Part shown: positions 50,769 to 60,169 of the stretch, in pieces | Layout of the letters: each line of letters begins with the position of its first letter | Numbering within the stretch: position 1 is the stretch's first letter | NCBI RefSeq assembly: GCF_026239675.1 | Contig: NZ_JAPIVQ010000004.1 | Coordinates: 124,001 to 188,000, forward strand | Origin: Pedobacter sp. PLR | Lineage (GTDB): Bacteria; Bacteroidota; Bacteroidia; Sphingobacteriales; Sphingobacteriaceae | Reading direction: 5' to 3' | DNA: 64,000 nucleotides | The notes under the pieces: model-generated | Database searches by the model: none | Told to the model about the DNA's origin: nothing | What the model saw: the letters and a program-made list of their open reading frames with translations, nothing else | Position numbers and translations under genes: made by a program

Positions 50769-53639
50769 ATGAGAGAAAAACTACGCTATTCATTTAAAAA
50801 TTTGGGGCTGTGTGTACTCTGCTTTACCGCAGCGAGTGTTCATCAGAACGCATCCGCACAATCCCAGGACAGCACTTTCAATAAGAAAGCGCTAAACGAC
50901 TCTGTCCGAAAGGCGGTAAAGAGTTCTTATGCCTATCAACAGCCGGGGGCGCAGATACCGGTGTTGTTTGGGAAACAACGCAAAGACCAGGTTTTGCAAT
51001 CGCAGGCTGTGATCAGTGGCAATGAACTACTCAGCTTCCCGGTTTCACAAATTGAATCGGCATTGTATGGTAAATTTGCCGGTCTTTACATCACTCAGTC
51101 TTCGGCTAAACCAGGCGATGACGCCCCATCGATCTCTTTGAGAGGTCGTACGCCATTAGTACTGGTAGATGGGGTGCCCAGAAATTTAACCAATGTCGAT
51201 CCGGAACAGATTGCTTCGGTATCCGTATTAAAAGATGCCCTGGCCAGTGCTATGTACGGCATGAGAGGTGGGAATGGCGTCATCCTGATTGAAACTAAAA
51301 GAGGGAGCATTGCGCCAAGAAAAATCTCTTTTACTGCGCAAACTGCCATTCAGAAGCAGTTAAATACACCTTCATTTTTGAATGCCGCAGATTATTCGAC
51401 GCTTTTTAATGAGGCCTTGATAAATGATGGCAAACAGCCGGTTTATACAGCGGAGGCGATCGAAAAATACCGCAATGGTTCAGATCCGGTTGCCTACCCT
51501 AATGTGGACTGGTATGATACCATTTTGAAGAAGAAAGCTGCCATGCAAAGGTACAACCTGAACTTTTCGGGAGGGAACCAAAAGGCACGTTACTTCGTGG
51601 ATCTGGATTACCTGAATCAGGATGGTTTCTTTGTCTCTGATGCAAAAAGAAATAGTTACGAGACCAATAACTCCTATAAACGATATGGCTTCAGAACGAA
51701 TATTGATGCGGATCTGACTAAAAACTTATTGCTGTCGCTGAACATCTTTGGCAGGATCAGAAATGGAAATGAGCCAGGTGCACTTGATGCAGGCCTGAGC
51801 GGGATTACAGGGTCAGATGTGATCTATTCTAGTTTATTGAGAACGCCAAATAATGCCTATCCGGTACTCAATCCTGACGGCTCTTTTGGTGGAAATCAGC
51901 AGTTCAATTACAACTTGTACGGTCAGGTAGTCGGTTCTGGTTACCGACCGGCTTACAACCGAAACCTTGGTGTAGACCTGAGCTTAAGACAGCAGCTGGA
52001 TGCGGTGTTGGATGGTTTGTACATCAAAGGAAAAGGCTCATTCAATACCTATTATTCAGAACTGATCAACAGGAGTAAGTCTTTTGCTGTGTATGAGTAT
52101 TTGCCTGATCCAGGCGGAGAACCCATCATTAACAAGTACGGAACGGATGGCTCACAAAATAATATTTCTTCCATCGAGTTGACGAACAGACAGATCTATG
52201 CAGAAATGTTGTTGGGCTACGACCAGGTTTTTGGAAAACATGAAATCAATGCTTCCCTTAACTTTAATAGTGATAACCTGATTACGGGATCAGATTTAAG
52301 TCTGAACAATAATGCTATTGCGGGTCGATTTCAATACAATTACAGCAAAAAGTATTTTGTAGAACTGCTGAGTTCCTATATGGGAATGAATCGGTATCCA
52401 AAAAAACACCAATGGGGATTCTTCCCTGCCGTAGGCTTGGGATGGGACATTTCAAAAGAAGATTTTCTGAAATCAGTTACTGCTTTAAATCAGCTTAAAA
52501 TCAGAGGAAGCTATGGTAAAAGCGGCGATAATAATGGCGCCGGTTACTTTGTATATGACCAGTTTTACAATGGTTCCGGGAGTGTTTACTTTGGATCTCC
52601 GGCAACTGGTAACAGTTCTATGATAGAGGCACAATTGGCCAATCCGAATATTACCTGGGAAAGTGTCAATAAACTGAATGTAGGATTAGACATTGCTGCT
52701 TTCCAGAATAAATTACAATTCACAGTAGAATATTATAAAAATGCGTATTCGGATCTGTTACAGCAGCGTGGTACCAATGCAAGTGCGATTCTGGGCAACA
52801 GCAGGCCAGACGAAAATATAGGGAAAAGAACCTACAGCGGAGTAGAACTGACGGCTGGTTATTTCGGGAAAACCGAAAATGTAAACTGGTTTGTGAATGC
52901 TAATGTTTCCTTCAGTAAGAGCAAAATAGACTTTATAGATGAGGTGATCAGACCGTATGACTGGATGAAAAGAACAGGATTACCAGTTGGACAACCTTTC
53001 GGAATGGTGGCTGATGGTTTCTTTAACAACCAGGCGGAAATCGACAACAGTGCAAAAATTGATGGATACAAAGCCGTGCCGGGCGATATCAGGTATAAAG
53101 ATCTGAATGGCGATGGCGTGATCAATGTATTCGATGAGCAGGCGATAGGGAGTACTAAGCCCTTAGTTCTTTACGGATTGACTGCAGGTTTCAACTATAA
53201 AGGTTTTGAATTCTCTATGGTTTGGAATGCGGTAACCAACAGAAATGTTTATGTACTTGGCGCAGGTACTTATGAATTCCAGTCGGTAGGAGTGGGAGGC
53301 TATGGACAGGCATTTACCCATCACCTGGACCGTTGGACGCCAGCGACCGCAGCCACAGCAACCTATCCACGCTTAACTGTAGGAACCAGTGTGAATAACC
53401 AGCGTCCTTCTTCTTTCTGGTTGAAAAATGGCAACTACCTCCGTCTGAAAAATGCGGAACTGGCTTATTCCTTACCGCAACGCTGGATCAGTTTTGTGAA
53501 AATAGACAGGGCCAGAATCTTTGTGAATGGCACCAATCTCCTCACTTTCACTGGTCTGGATAGGGTAGACCCTGAAGTAGTGGCCTGGGATTATCCAAAC
53601 CAGCGCGTATTCAATGTTGGCATCAACCTACAATTTTAA
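50769..53639 (+). CDS. SusC/RagA TonB-linked outer-membrane protein, first copy
   Basis: The protein has 956 residues. The signal region runs to about residue 32 (ASAQ). The plug domain follows almost directly (about 65-180): IESALYGKFAGLYITQS, then ISLRGRTPLVLVDGVPR and ASVSVLKDALASAMYGMRGGNGVILIETKRG. The rest is a 22-strand barrel ending in FNVGINLQF. It lacks the carboxypeptidase-regulatory-like N-terminal domain and the usual VVVGYG box region that the second SusC has. The ATG at 50769 starts the signal peptide; an earlier TTG at 50724 is in frame but not needed. It should import a glycan together with the SusD encoded 18 bases later. Confidence 0.92.
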   Translation: MREKLRYSFKNLGLCVLCFTAASVHQNASAQSQDSTFNKKALNDSVRKAVKSSYAYQQPGAQIPVLFGKQRKDQVLQSQAVISGNELLSFPVSQIESALYGKFAGLYITQSSAKPGDDAPSISLRGRTPLVLVDGVPRNLTNVDPEQIASVSVLKDALASAMYGMRGGNGVILIETKRGSIAPRKISFTAQTAIQKQLNTPSFLNAADYSTLFNEALINDGKQPVYTAEAIEKYRNGSDPVAYPNVDWYDTILKKKAAMQRYNLNFSGGNQKARYFVDLDYLNQDGFFVSDAKRNSYETNNSYKRYGFRTNIDADLTKNLLLSLNIFGRIRNGNEPGALDAGLSGITGSDVIYSSLLRTPNNAYPVLNPDGSFGGNQQFNYNLYGQVVGSGYRPAYNRNLGVDLSLRQQLDAVLDGLYIKGKGSFNTYYSELINRSKSFAVYEYLPDPGGEPIINKYGTDGSQNNISSIELTNRQIYAEMLLGYDQVFGKHEINASLNFNSDNLITGSDLSLNNNAIAGRFQYNYSKKYFVELLSSYMGMNRYPKKHQWGFFPAVGLGWDISKEDFLKSVTALNQLKIRGSYGKSGDNNGAGYFVYDQFYNGSGSVYFGSPATGNSSMIEAQLANPNITWESVNKLNVGLDIAAFQNKLQFTVEYYKNAYSDLLQQRGTNASAILGNSRPDENIGKRTYSGVELTAGYFGKTENVNWFVNANVSFSKSKIDFIDEVIRPYDWMKRTGLPVGQPFGMVADGFFNNQAEIDNSAKIDGYKAVPGDIRYKDLNGDGVINVFDEQAIGSTKPLVLYGLTAGFNYKGFEFSMVWNAVTNRNVYVLGAGTYEFQSVGVGGYGQAFTHHLDRWTPATAATATYPRLTVGTSVNNQRPSSFWLKNGNYLRLKNAELAYSLPQRWISFVKIDRARIFVNGTNLLTFTGLDRVDPEVVAWDYPNQRVFNVGINLQF

Positions 53640-53657
53640 ACCTACGAAACGACAGTA

Positions 53658-55298
53658 ATGAAGAATGTAAAACATATAATTACAGGACTTGGCCTGGTTG
53701 TCATTTTGGCTTCCTGCTCAAAATCAGTGGAAATTGAACCGCTGGAAAGAATTAATGAAGACCTGGTCTTCGATCAGATAGATAAAAATGCAGATTATGC
53801 AAAGCAGTTCCTGAATGGTACTTATCTGCAATTGCCCGATGGATATAACCGCTTGTTGACAGCGTTTCTGGACGCAGGAACCGACGATGCGGTGTCTTCA
53901 CAGGATGGCAGTATTGTAGAGGGATTTAGAACAGGTCTGGTTTCCGGTCAGAATGTGCCCGACAACCAATGGGCAAAAAATTATACAGGAATCCGCAGGG
54001 CGAATATTTTCCTTAGTAAAATTGACGTGGTGCCTACCACCGCAGCCTTGAAAATACAATGGAGAGCAGAAGCGAGATTCCTTCGTGCTTATTTCTATTT
54101 CGAGTTGCTGAAACGCTGGGGAGGAGTTCCCCTGATTGGCGATAAAGTTTATGGTCTTAAAGACGACATCAATCTCAAAAGAAATACAGCGGATGAATGC
54201 TATGATTATATCCTTTCAGAAATTGAAGCGGTAAAAGATTTATTGCTTCCTGTGGTTGTGACAGATCAGAATATAGGAAGAGCAAATAAAGGGGCTGCAT
54301 TGGCTTTAAAATCAAGAGTGTTGTTGTATCGCGCTAGTCCTTTATGGAATCCTAATGGAGATGTACAGCGCTGGACCGCTGCTGCAAATGCGGCAAAAGA
54401 TGTGATAACATTAGGTAATTACAGTCTGGGAACAGACTTTATTGCTTTGTTCAATTCGGTAAAACATACAGAGATTATTTTCATGAAGGAGCAGGCACAA
54501 AGTCAGACGGTAGAGCTGTACAACGGCCCGATTGGTTATATCAATGGTACTGGAAATACCAGTCCTTCTCAGAATCTGGTAGATGCTTACCTGATGAAGA
54601 ACGGTAAAATGCCAGGTGAAACAGGCTCAACTTATGACCCGGCAAATCCTTATGCCAATAGAGACAACAGGTTTGCAGCCACGATAATGTACAATACTAC
54701 TAAATGGTTGAACAGACCTATAGAGACTTTCAACGGTGGCAAGGATCGTCCGGGAGGCAGCAGAACACAAACTAAAACAGGGTACTACCTGCGCAAGTTT
54801 ATGGGCAAGTTTGAAAGCTCGGGAACGTATAGCAATCAGAATCACCATGTGATCTTATTCCGTTATGCAGAAATGTTATTGAACTATGCGGAGGCATTGA
54901 ATGAGGCAAGCGGGCCTGTGAAAGAGGCGGTTGATGCCATCATCACGATCAGGAAACGTGCAGGAGTAACTGCTGGTACGGATAGCCGATATGGGATCTC
55001 TGCCACGATTAATCAGGATCAGTTGCGCACACTCATCAGAAATGAGCGACGTATTGAGATGGCTTTCGAAGAGCAAAGGTTCTGGGACATCAGAAGGTGG
55101 AAAATTGCCGGACAGGTGATGAACAGCCCGGTAAAAGGAATGAACATCGTAAAAAATGCAGATGCCACATTCAGCTATACTGTACAGGATATTGCGCCTT
55201 CCGTTTTCGATGTTTCGAAAAACTACCTGTTCCCGATCCCTTATTCAGAGATCCAGACAAATCCAAACATGACTCAAAATCCAGGATATACCTATTAA
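53658..55298 (+). CDS. SusD/RagB glycan-binding lipoprotein, first copy
   Basis: The protein has 546 residues with a lipobox (VILASC, Cys20). The TPR-like helical core is visible in ANIFLSKIDVVPTTAALKIQWRAEARFLRAYFYFELLKRWGGVPL. Conserved C-terminal motifs are RTLIRNERRIEMAFEEQRFWDIRRW and YLFPIPYSEIQTNPNMTQNPGY, the typical SusD ending. It sits as a lid on the partner SusC at the cell surface. It is coupled by short spacing to SusC1 upstream and SusC2 downstream. Confidence 0.95.
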   Translation: MKNVKHIITGLGLVVILASCSKSVEIEPLERINEDLVFDQIDKNADYAKQFLNGTYLQLPDGYNRLLTAFLDAGTDDAVSSQDGSIVEGFRTGLVSGQNVPDNQWAKNYTGIRRANIFLSKIDVVPTTAALKIQWRAEARFLRAYFYFELLKRWGGVPLIGDKVYGLKDDINLKRNTADECYDYILSEIEAVKDLLLPVVVTDQNIGRANKGAALALKSRVLLYRASPLWNPNGDVQRWTAAANAAKDVITLGNYSLGTDFIALFNSVKHTEIIFMKEQAQSQTVELYNGPIGYINGTGNTSPSQNLVDAYLMKNGKMPGETGSTYDPANPYANRDNRFAATIMYNTTKWLNRPIETFNGGKDRPGGSRTQTKTGYYLRKFMGKFESSGTYSNQNHHVILFRYAEMLLNYAEALNEASGPVKEAVDAIITIRKRAGVTAGTDSRYGISATINQDQLRTLIRNERRIEMAFEEQRFWDIRRWKIAGQVMNSPVKGMNIVKNADATFSYTVQDIAPSVFDVSKNYLFPIPYSEIQTNPNMTQNPGYTY

Positions 55299-55323
55299 TT
55301 CCTCTCCAACAAACCTAGAAATA

Positions 55324-58300
55324 ATGAGAAAAATAATTCTTTTATGCTTGATGCTTTGCCTGGGCACCATGGCGTTCGCGCAACAAATCACGCTGAGTGG
55401 CAAGGTGACTGATCAGGGTGGTGGCCCAATTCCCGGCGCTACGATCACAGAAACGGCAAATCCTAAAAACGGTGCTTTTGCCAATGGTAATGGTGCTTTC
55501 ATTTTAAAAATCAACAGTAAACAGGTTACAATCAGCAGTATTGGCTATGTGCCGCAAACGATCACTATAGGAAGTAAGCCTACCATCAACGTGAAACTAC
55601 TGGAAAATAATTCCCAGATGAATGAGGTGGTTGTGGTGGGATATGGCAAACAAAAGAAGATCAACAGTAGTGGAGCCATCTCTACAATTAGCGGGAAGGA
55701 ATTGCGCCAAAGTCCGGCGGCAAGTATCCAGAACTCCCTTGCAGGAAGATTGCCAGGTTTATTTCAGCAGCAAACCAGTGGTCAACCGGGTAAGGATGCG
55801 GCAAATATTTATATCAGAGGGGTCAGCTCTTTTGCCGGGAATGCCAACAGGCCATTGGTGATTGTTGATGATGTGGAGTTTCAATATGAGCAGCTGAATC
55901 AGCTGGATCCAAATGAGGTAGAGAGCCTGTCCATCCTTAAAGATGCGGCAACCACCGCTATTTATGGGATTAAAGGGGCAAATGGGGTAATTGTAATCAC
56001 TACACGTAGAGGTAAAGAAGGGCCGGCAGTGATTACTTTTCGTACAGAAGCGGGTTTACAGATGCCTACTATTTTAAGGAAGTCGCTGGATTCTTACCAG
56101 TCCCTTCAATTGTTAAAAGAACAGGCCATCAATGCAGGTCAGGATCCTAATGTTGCTTTTCCTGGTTTGGTGAGCGATGAAGCACTGGAACATTTCCGTA
56201 CCGGGGATGATCCTTTTCGCTACCCAAATGTGAACTGGTATGATGAGGTCATGAAAAAAAGTGCCTTGCAACAGCGCAATAATATCGACATCAATGGCGG
56301 TACCAATACCCTTCGCTATTTTATTTCCGCAGGTTCCATCTTTCAGAACGGAATCCTGAAAGATGTCAGCAGAAAAGAAAGCTTTGATAATAATTACTAT
56401 TTAAAACGCTACAATATTCGCTCTAATGTGGATCTGGATGTCAATAAAAACTTAAGTCTGAAGTTAGATCTTTCTACGCGTTTCAGTGAAATTAATGAGC
56501 CTAACCTGCCGGATCCTATGGCTGGTGGTGCTTTGCCTTTCTGGCGCAGAATTTCCAGTGGATTGCTTGGCCCATGGGTATACCCGGTTAGAAATTCCGA
56601 TGGCAGCTATGGCGGTGTAAAAGCAGGATCATTAAACCCTGTTGGTGCCCTGGAATATGGTGGATACAAAAGAAGTTACAGCAACGACCTGAACATGAAT
56701 TTAAGTGCAGACCATAAGCTGAACTTCCTGACGGAAGGTTTATCGGTAAAAGGTGTGATTGCTTATACCAACAAATCTGGATTTGCGAGAGAGCTGACCA
56801 GGGGTCGTTTTCCAGTATATTCCCTGATTCCTGGTACCGATACTTTAGATCCGGTATATCCTGAATTGTTGAGGATAGAGCCGTTGGTAAGAGCGAGTTC
56901 TTATACTGTTCCTTTCAGACGTATTAATTTTCAGGGAATTGTAAACTATAACAGACAATTCGGCGACCATAATGTTTATGCATTGGTGCTGACTAACCGT
57001 ACAGGAGATATTGAAGGTTCAGCAGCTCCGGCAAATTTCCAAGGCTATGCAGGAAGAGCAGGGTACAACTTTAAGTCCCGCTATTTGGTAGAGTTTAATG
57101 CAGGTTATAATGGTTCCGATCGTTTCAAATCTAAAAACAGATACGGATTCTTTCCAGCGATATCCGGAGGATGGAACATCAGTGAAGAGCCTTTCTTTAA
57201 GAACCATGTGAAAGTGATCAACTATTTGAAAATCAGAGCTTCTCATGGTACGGTAGGAAGTGATGAGGTAGAAGGAAACAGATACTTGTATGAGGAGGTG
57301 TATACCGTTGCTAATGATAGTTATTTCTTCGGAGAAAGTCCTACTGGACAAGCTAAAGTAACCCCGGGAACATTGGCTAATTTGGATGTGAGGTGGGAAA
57401 AGGAACGCAAAACCAATATAGGTATAGATATGAAGTTGTTCGATAGCAAGCTGGAGATTACGGCAGACTATTTTGACCACCTTCGTTATGATATCCTGAC
57501 AAAAAGAGAAACGGTTCCTGCCTATTCCGGGCTCAGCCTTCCTCCGGTAAATCTGGGTATAGTGAGTAACAAAGGGTTTGAGTTGGAGATCAACCACCGC
57601 AATGCGATCAATGATCATTTTCAATACTTTGTTCGTGCCAATGCTTCTTTCGCCAGGAATAAGATTCTTTTCCGTGATGAACCTGATGGTGTGGCGCCAA
57701 ACTTAAAGAAAACCGGACGTCCGGTGGGCCAGCTGTATGGTTATGTTTCTCAAGGGTTTTATGATGATGAGGCGGATATTGCAAACAGTCCTAAGGTGCT
57801 TGGAAAAACCGTTAAGCCAGGAGATTTAAAATATGAAGATGTGAATGGTGATGGGGTGATTGATGGAAATGACATCACCGCGATCGGGAAACCGGAAACA
57901 CCAGAGCTGACGTATGGCTTTTCTGCAGGCTTTACTTTTAAAGATTTTGACTTTTCGTTCCTATTACAAGGTGCTTCCAGAAGTAGCATCAGCTCGAATA
58001 CGCTTTTGCAAATTGGAAATGTGAATGGGATTCCTGCGGCGATCCACCTGAAACGCTGGACACCAGAGAACCGGGAAAATGCGGAATATCCAAGATTGGG
58101 TGGAGTAAGTTTTGATGCTTCCACGTTTTGGTTGAGGCCGGCAGATTACCTGCGATTGAAAAACGTGGAATTGGGTTATCATTTACCTAAGACTTTTACG
58201 CAGCGGTTAAAGTTGAAAGACATCAGATTTTATGCCAACGGACTAAACCTGTTGACCTTTAATAAATTAAAAATCTATGATGTAGATCCTGAATCGAAAC

Positions 58301-58374
58301 GGGGAAGTGTGGAAGCTTATCAGAATTATCCTCAGATGAAGATTATCAATTTTGGTTTACAAGTAACATTTTAA
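55324..58374 (+). CDS. SusC/RagA TonB-linked outer-membrane protein, second copy
   Basis: The protein has 1016 residues and the full SusC plan. A signal peptide (1-19, ending FAQ) comes first. A carboxypeptidase-regulatory-like domain (about 21-95) has LSGKVTDQGGGPIPGATITE and ISSIGYVPQTI. Next is a TonB-box-like segment (NEVVVVGYGKQKK), then a plug (about 115-235) with NSLAGRLPGLFQQQTSGQPG and SLSILKDAATTAIYGIKGANGVIVITTRRG. A barrel ending with NFGLQVTF follows. It pairs with the SusD encoded 9 bases later. The presence of two SusC genes in one operon suggests import of two related ligands or two sizes of the same glycan. Confidence 0.95.
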   Translation: MRKIILLCLMLCLGTMAFAQQITLSGKVTDQGGGPIPGATITETANPKNGAFANGNGAFILKINSKQVTISSIGYVPQTITIGSKPTINVKLLENNSQMNEVVVVGYGKQKKINSSGAISTISGKELRQSPAASIQNSLAGRLPGLFQQQTSGQPGKDAANIYIRGVSSFAGNANRPLVIVDDVEFQYEQLNQLDPNEVESLSILKDAATTAIYGIKGANGVIVITTRRGKEGPAVITFRTEAGLQMPTILRKSLDSYQSLQLLKEQAINAGQDPNVAFPGLVSDEALEHFRTGDDPFRYPNVNWYDEVMKKSALQQRNNIDINGGTNTLRYFISAGSIFQNGILKDVSRKESFDNNYYLKRYNIRSNVDLDVNKNLSLKLDLSTRFSEINEPNLPDPMAGGALPFWRRISSGLLGPWVYPVRNSDGSYGGVKAGSLNPVGALEYGGYKRSYSNDLNMNLSADHKLNFLTEGLSVKGVIAYTNKSGFARELTRGRFPVYSLIPGTDTLDPVYPELLRIEPLVRASSYTVPFRRINFQGIVNYNRQFGDHNVYALVLTNRTGDIEGSAAPANFQGYAGRAGYNFKSRYLVEFNAGYNGSDRFKSKNRYGFFPAISGGWNISEEPFFKNHVKVINYLKIRASHGTVGSDEVEGNRYLYEEVYTVANDSYFFGESPTGQAKVTPGTLANLDVRWEKERKTNIGIDMKLFDSKLEITADYFDHLRYDILTKRETVPAYSGLSLPPVNLGIVSNKGFELEINHRNAINDHFQYFVRANASFARNKILFRDEPDGVAPNLKKTGRPVGQLYGYVSQGFYDDEADIANSPKVLGKTVKPGDLKYEDVNGDGVIDGNDITAIGKPETPELTYGFSAGFTFKDFDFSFLLQGASRSSISSNTLLQIGNVNGIPAAIHLKRWTPENRENAEYPRLGGVSFDASTFWLRPADYLRLKNVELGYHLPKTFTQRLKLKDIRFYANGLNLLTFNKLKIYDVDPESKRGSVEAYQNYPQMKIINFGLQVTF

Positions 58375-58383
58375 GAAGAAAAC

Positions 58384-60126
58384 ATGAAGAATTTAGTTAA
58401 ATATATGATGATCACTGTGGGCTTAGGGTTTGCAGTGTGGAGTACAGGATGTAAGAAAGCATCCGATAAAGGGTTCCTTGATCCGACAGATATTGGGCAG
58501 ATCAATGAGCAAACTGTATTTGCCGATAGTGCGCTGAGTATGCAGTTTTTAAACTCGGTATATGGCGAACTCAATAAAACATATTTCATGCAAAATGGAA
58601 CAGGTGGCGGTGGGATCTGGGCTTTCTCTGATGCTTCTGATGATGGGGAGGCACGCTGGTCCAGTGGTTTTTCCCAGGGCTATAATCTGGCCAATGTAGC
58701 CGGTGGTTCTGATAACTCCTTTAGCTTGTCTACCTGGACCACCTGTTATGCGATGGTAAGAAGGGTGAATGTGTTTTTATTTAATATTGATAGAGCGCCA
58801 CTTTCCGCAACAAAGAAAACCAGGCTTAAAGCGGAATCCAGATTTTTAAGGGCCTTTGCTTATTATCATTTGCTGAGAACTTTTGGCGGTGTTCCTCTGT
58901 TGGGAGATGCTAAGTATGACCTTACGGATGATTTTATGCTACCAAGAAGCAGCTTTGCAGCTACAACGGATTATATAGAAAAAGAGCTGGACGCCATTAC
59001 GCCGATTTTATCACTGGATTATCCTCCAGAAGATTTCGGACGTCCTACCAGAGGTGCGGTATTGGCTGTTAAAGCTAAATTATTGCTATTGGTGGCCAGT
59101 CCGCTTTACAATGAAAGCAATCCGAACTCCGGGCCATTAAAGGGCTTGTTAGGTTATGAAAGTCCGGATGCTAATCGCTGGAAAAAAGCGGCTGATGCTG
59201 CTAAAACCGTGATGGACCTGGGTCTTTATCATTTGGTAGAAGACAATACAACTGCACCAGGTTATGGGTATTATGATATGGGAATTCAACGTAAAAATTC
59301 AGAATACATCTTTCAGATCATGATGAACACCGGACGTTTTTATGAGCAGTATCTTTTACCGGCTTCGAGAGGCGGACAGAATTATGGAAATCCTACACAA
59401 CAGCTGGTTGATGATTATGGAATGGCGAATGGTAAATTGATTACTGAACCTGGATCAGGATATGTGGAGAGTACTCCTTATTTAAATCGTGATCCAAGAT
59501 TTGGCTATTCGATTTTATATAACCAATCGCTTTGGCTGGACAGGACAAGTTTAACCAAAAAACCAGTTGATTTATACATGCAGGCACCTGGCGACGGGAT
59601 GAGTACCGCACCATATAATACTGTTACCGGATACCTGTGGAGAAGGTTCTGTAATGAAAATGCTGGTGGTAATTTTGGGGTAACCAGTCAGATCGGCTTG
59701 GTGGTATCTAGATATGCAGATATCTTGTTGGGTTATGCAGAAGCCTTAAATGAATTTCAAGGACCAAATACAGAGGTTTATACTGCGGTAGAAGCGGTTC
59801 GTAAGCGTGCTGGTTTGGTGCCTTATGTGCTGGCTACAGGATTGAATAAAGAACAAATGCGTACGGTAATCCGCCATGAGCGACGTATTGAATTTGCCAA
59901 TGAAGAGGGACATCGCCTGTTTGATATTTACAGATGGAAGATTGCGGAAGATTTATTGAATGGCCCTATGGGCGGTATGAGGTGGACTAAAACCGGTACT
60001 GCTTTTACCGGAGCACGTATTGTTTTCGAAACCAGAAAGTTCAATAGTCCGCAGATGTATTACCATCCGATTCCATTAAAGGAAGTGAACAAGAATAATC
60101 TGTTGCTTCAGAATCCGGGCTGGTAA
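58384..60126 (+). CDS. SusD/RagB glycan-binding lipoprotein, second copy
   Basis: The protein has 580 residues with a lipobox (VWSTGC, Cys23). SusD core signatures are RLKAESRFLRAFAYYHLLRTFGGVPLLGDAKY, then GRPTRGAVLAVKAKLLLLVASPLYNESNP. The C-terminal segments are MRTVIRHERRIEFANEEGHRLFDIYRWKIAEDLLNG and YYHPIPLKEVNKNNLLLQNPGW. The protein differs markedly from the first SusD in its central region, so ligand preference may differ. Confidence 0.95.
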   Translation: MKNLVKYMMITVGLGFAVWSTGCKKASDKGFLDPTDIGQINEQTVFADSALSMQFLNSVYGELNKTYFMQNGTGGGGIWAFSDASDDGEARWSSGFSQGYNLANVAGGSDNSFSLSTWTTCYAMVRRVNVFLFNIDRAPLSATKKTRLKAESRFLRAFAYYHLLRTFGGVPLLGDAKYDLTDDFMLPRSSFAATTDYIEKELDAITPILSLDYPPEDFGRPTRGAVLAVKAKLLLLVASPLYNESNPNSGPLKGLLGYESPDANRWKKAADAAKTVMDLGLYHLVEDNTTAPGYGYYDMGIQRKNSEYIFQIMMNTGRFYEQYLLPASRGGQNYGNPTQQLVDDYGMANGKLITEPGSGYVESTPYLNRDPRFGYSILYNQSLWLDRTSLTKKPVDLYMQAPGDGMSTAPYNTVTGYLWRRFCNENAGGNFGVTSQIGLVVSRYADILLGYAEALNEFQGPNTEVYTAVEAVRKRAGLVPYVLATGLNKEQMRTVIRHERRIEFANEEGHRLFDIYRWKIAEDLLNGPMGGMRWTKTGTAFTGARIVFETRKFNSPQMYYHPIPLKEVNKNNLLLQNPGW

Positions 60127-60169
60127 AAAAGATAAATTAGCCGAAACCATAACACACAAAACTGAAAGT

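Noticed and set aside
57019..57624. 201-codon minus-strand frame inside SusC2
   Set aside because: Antisense to conserved SusC barrel coding sequence; no recognisable protein features.
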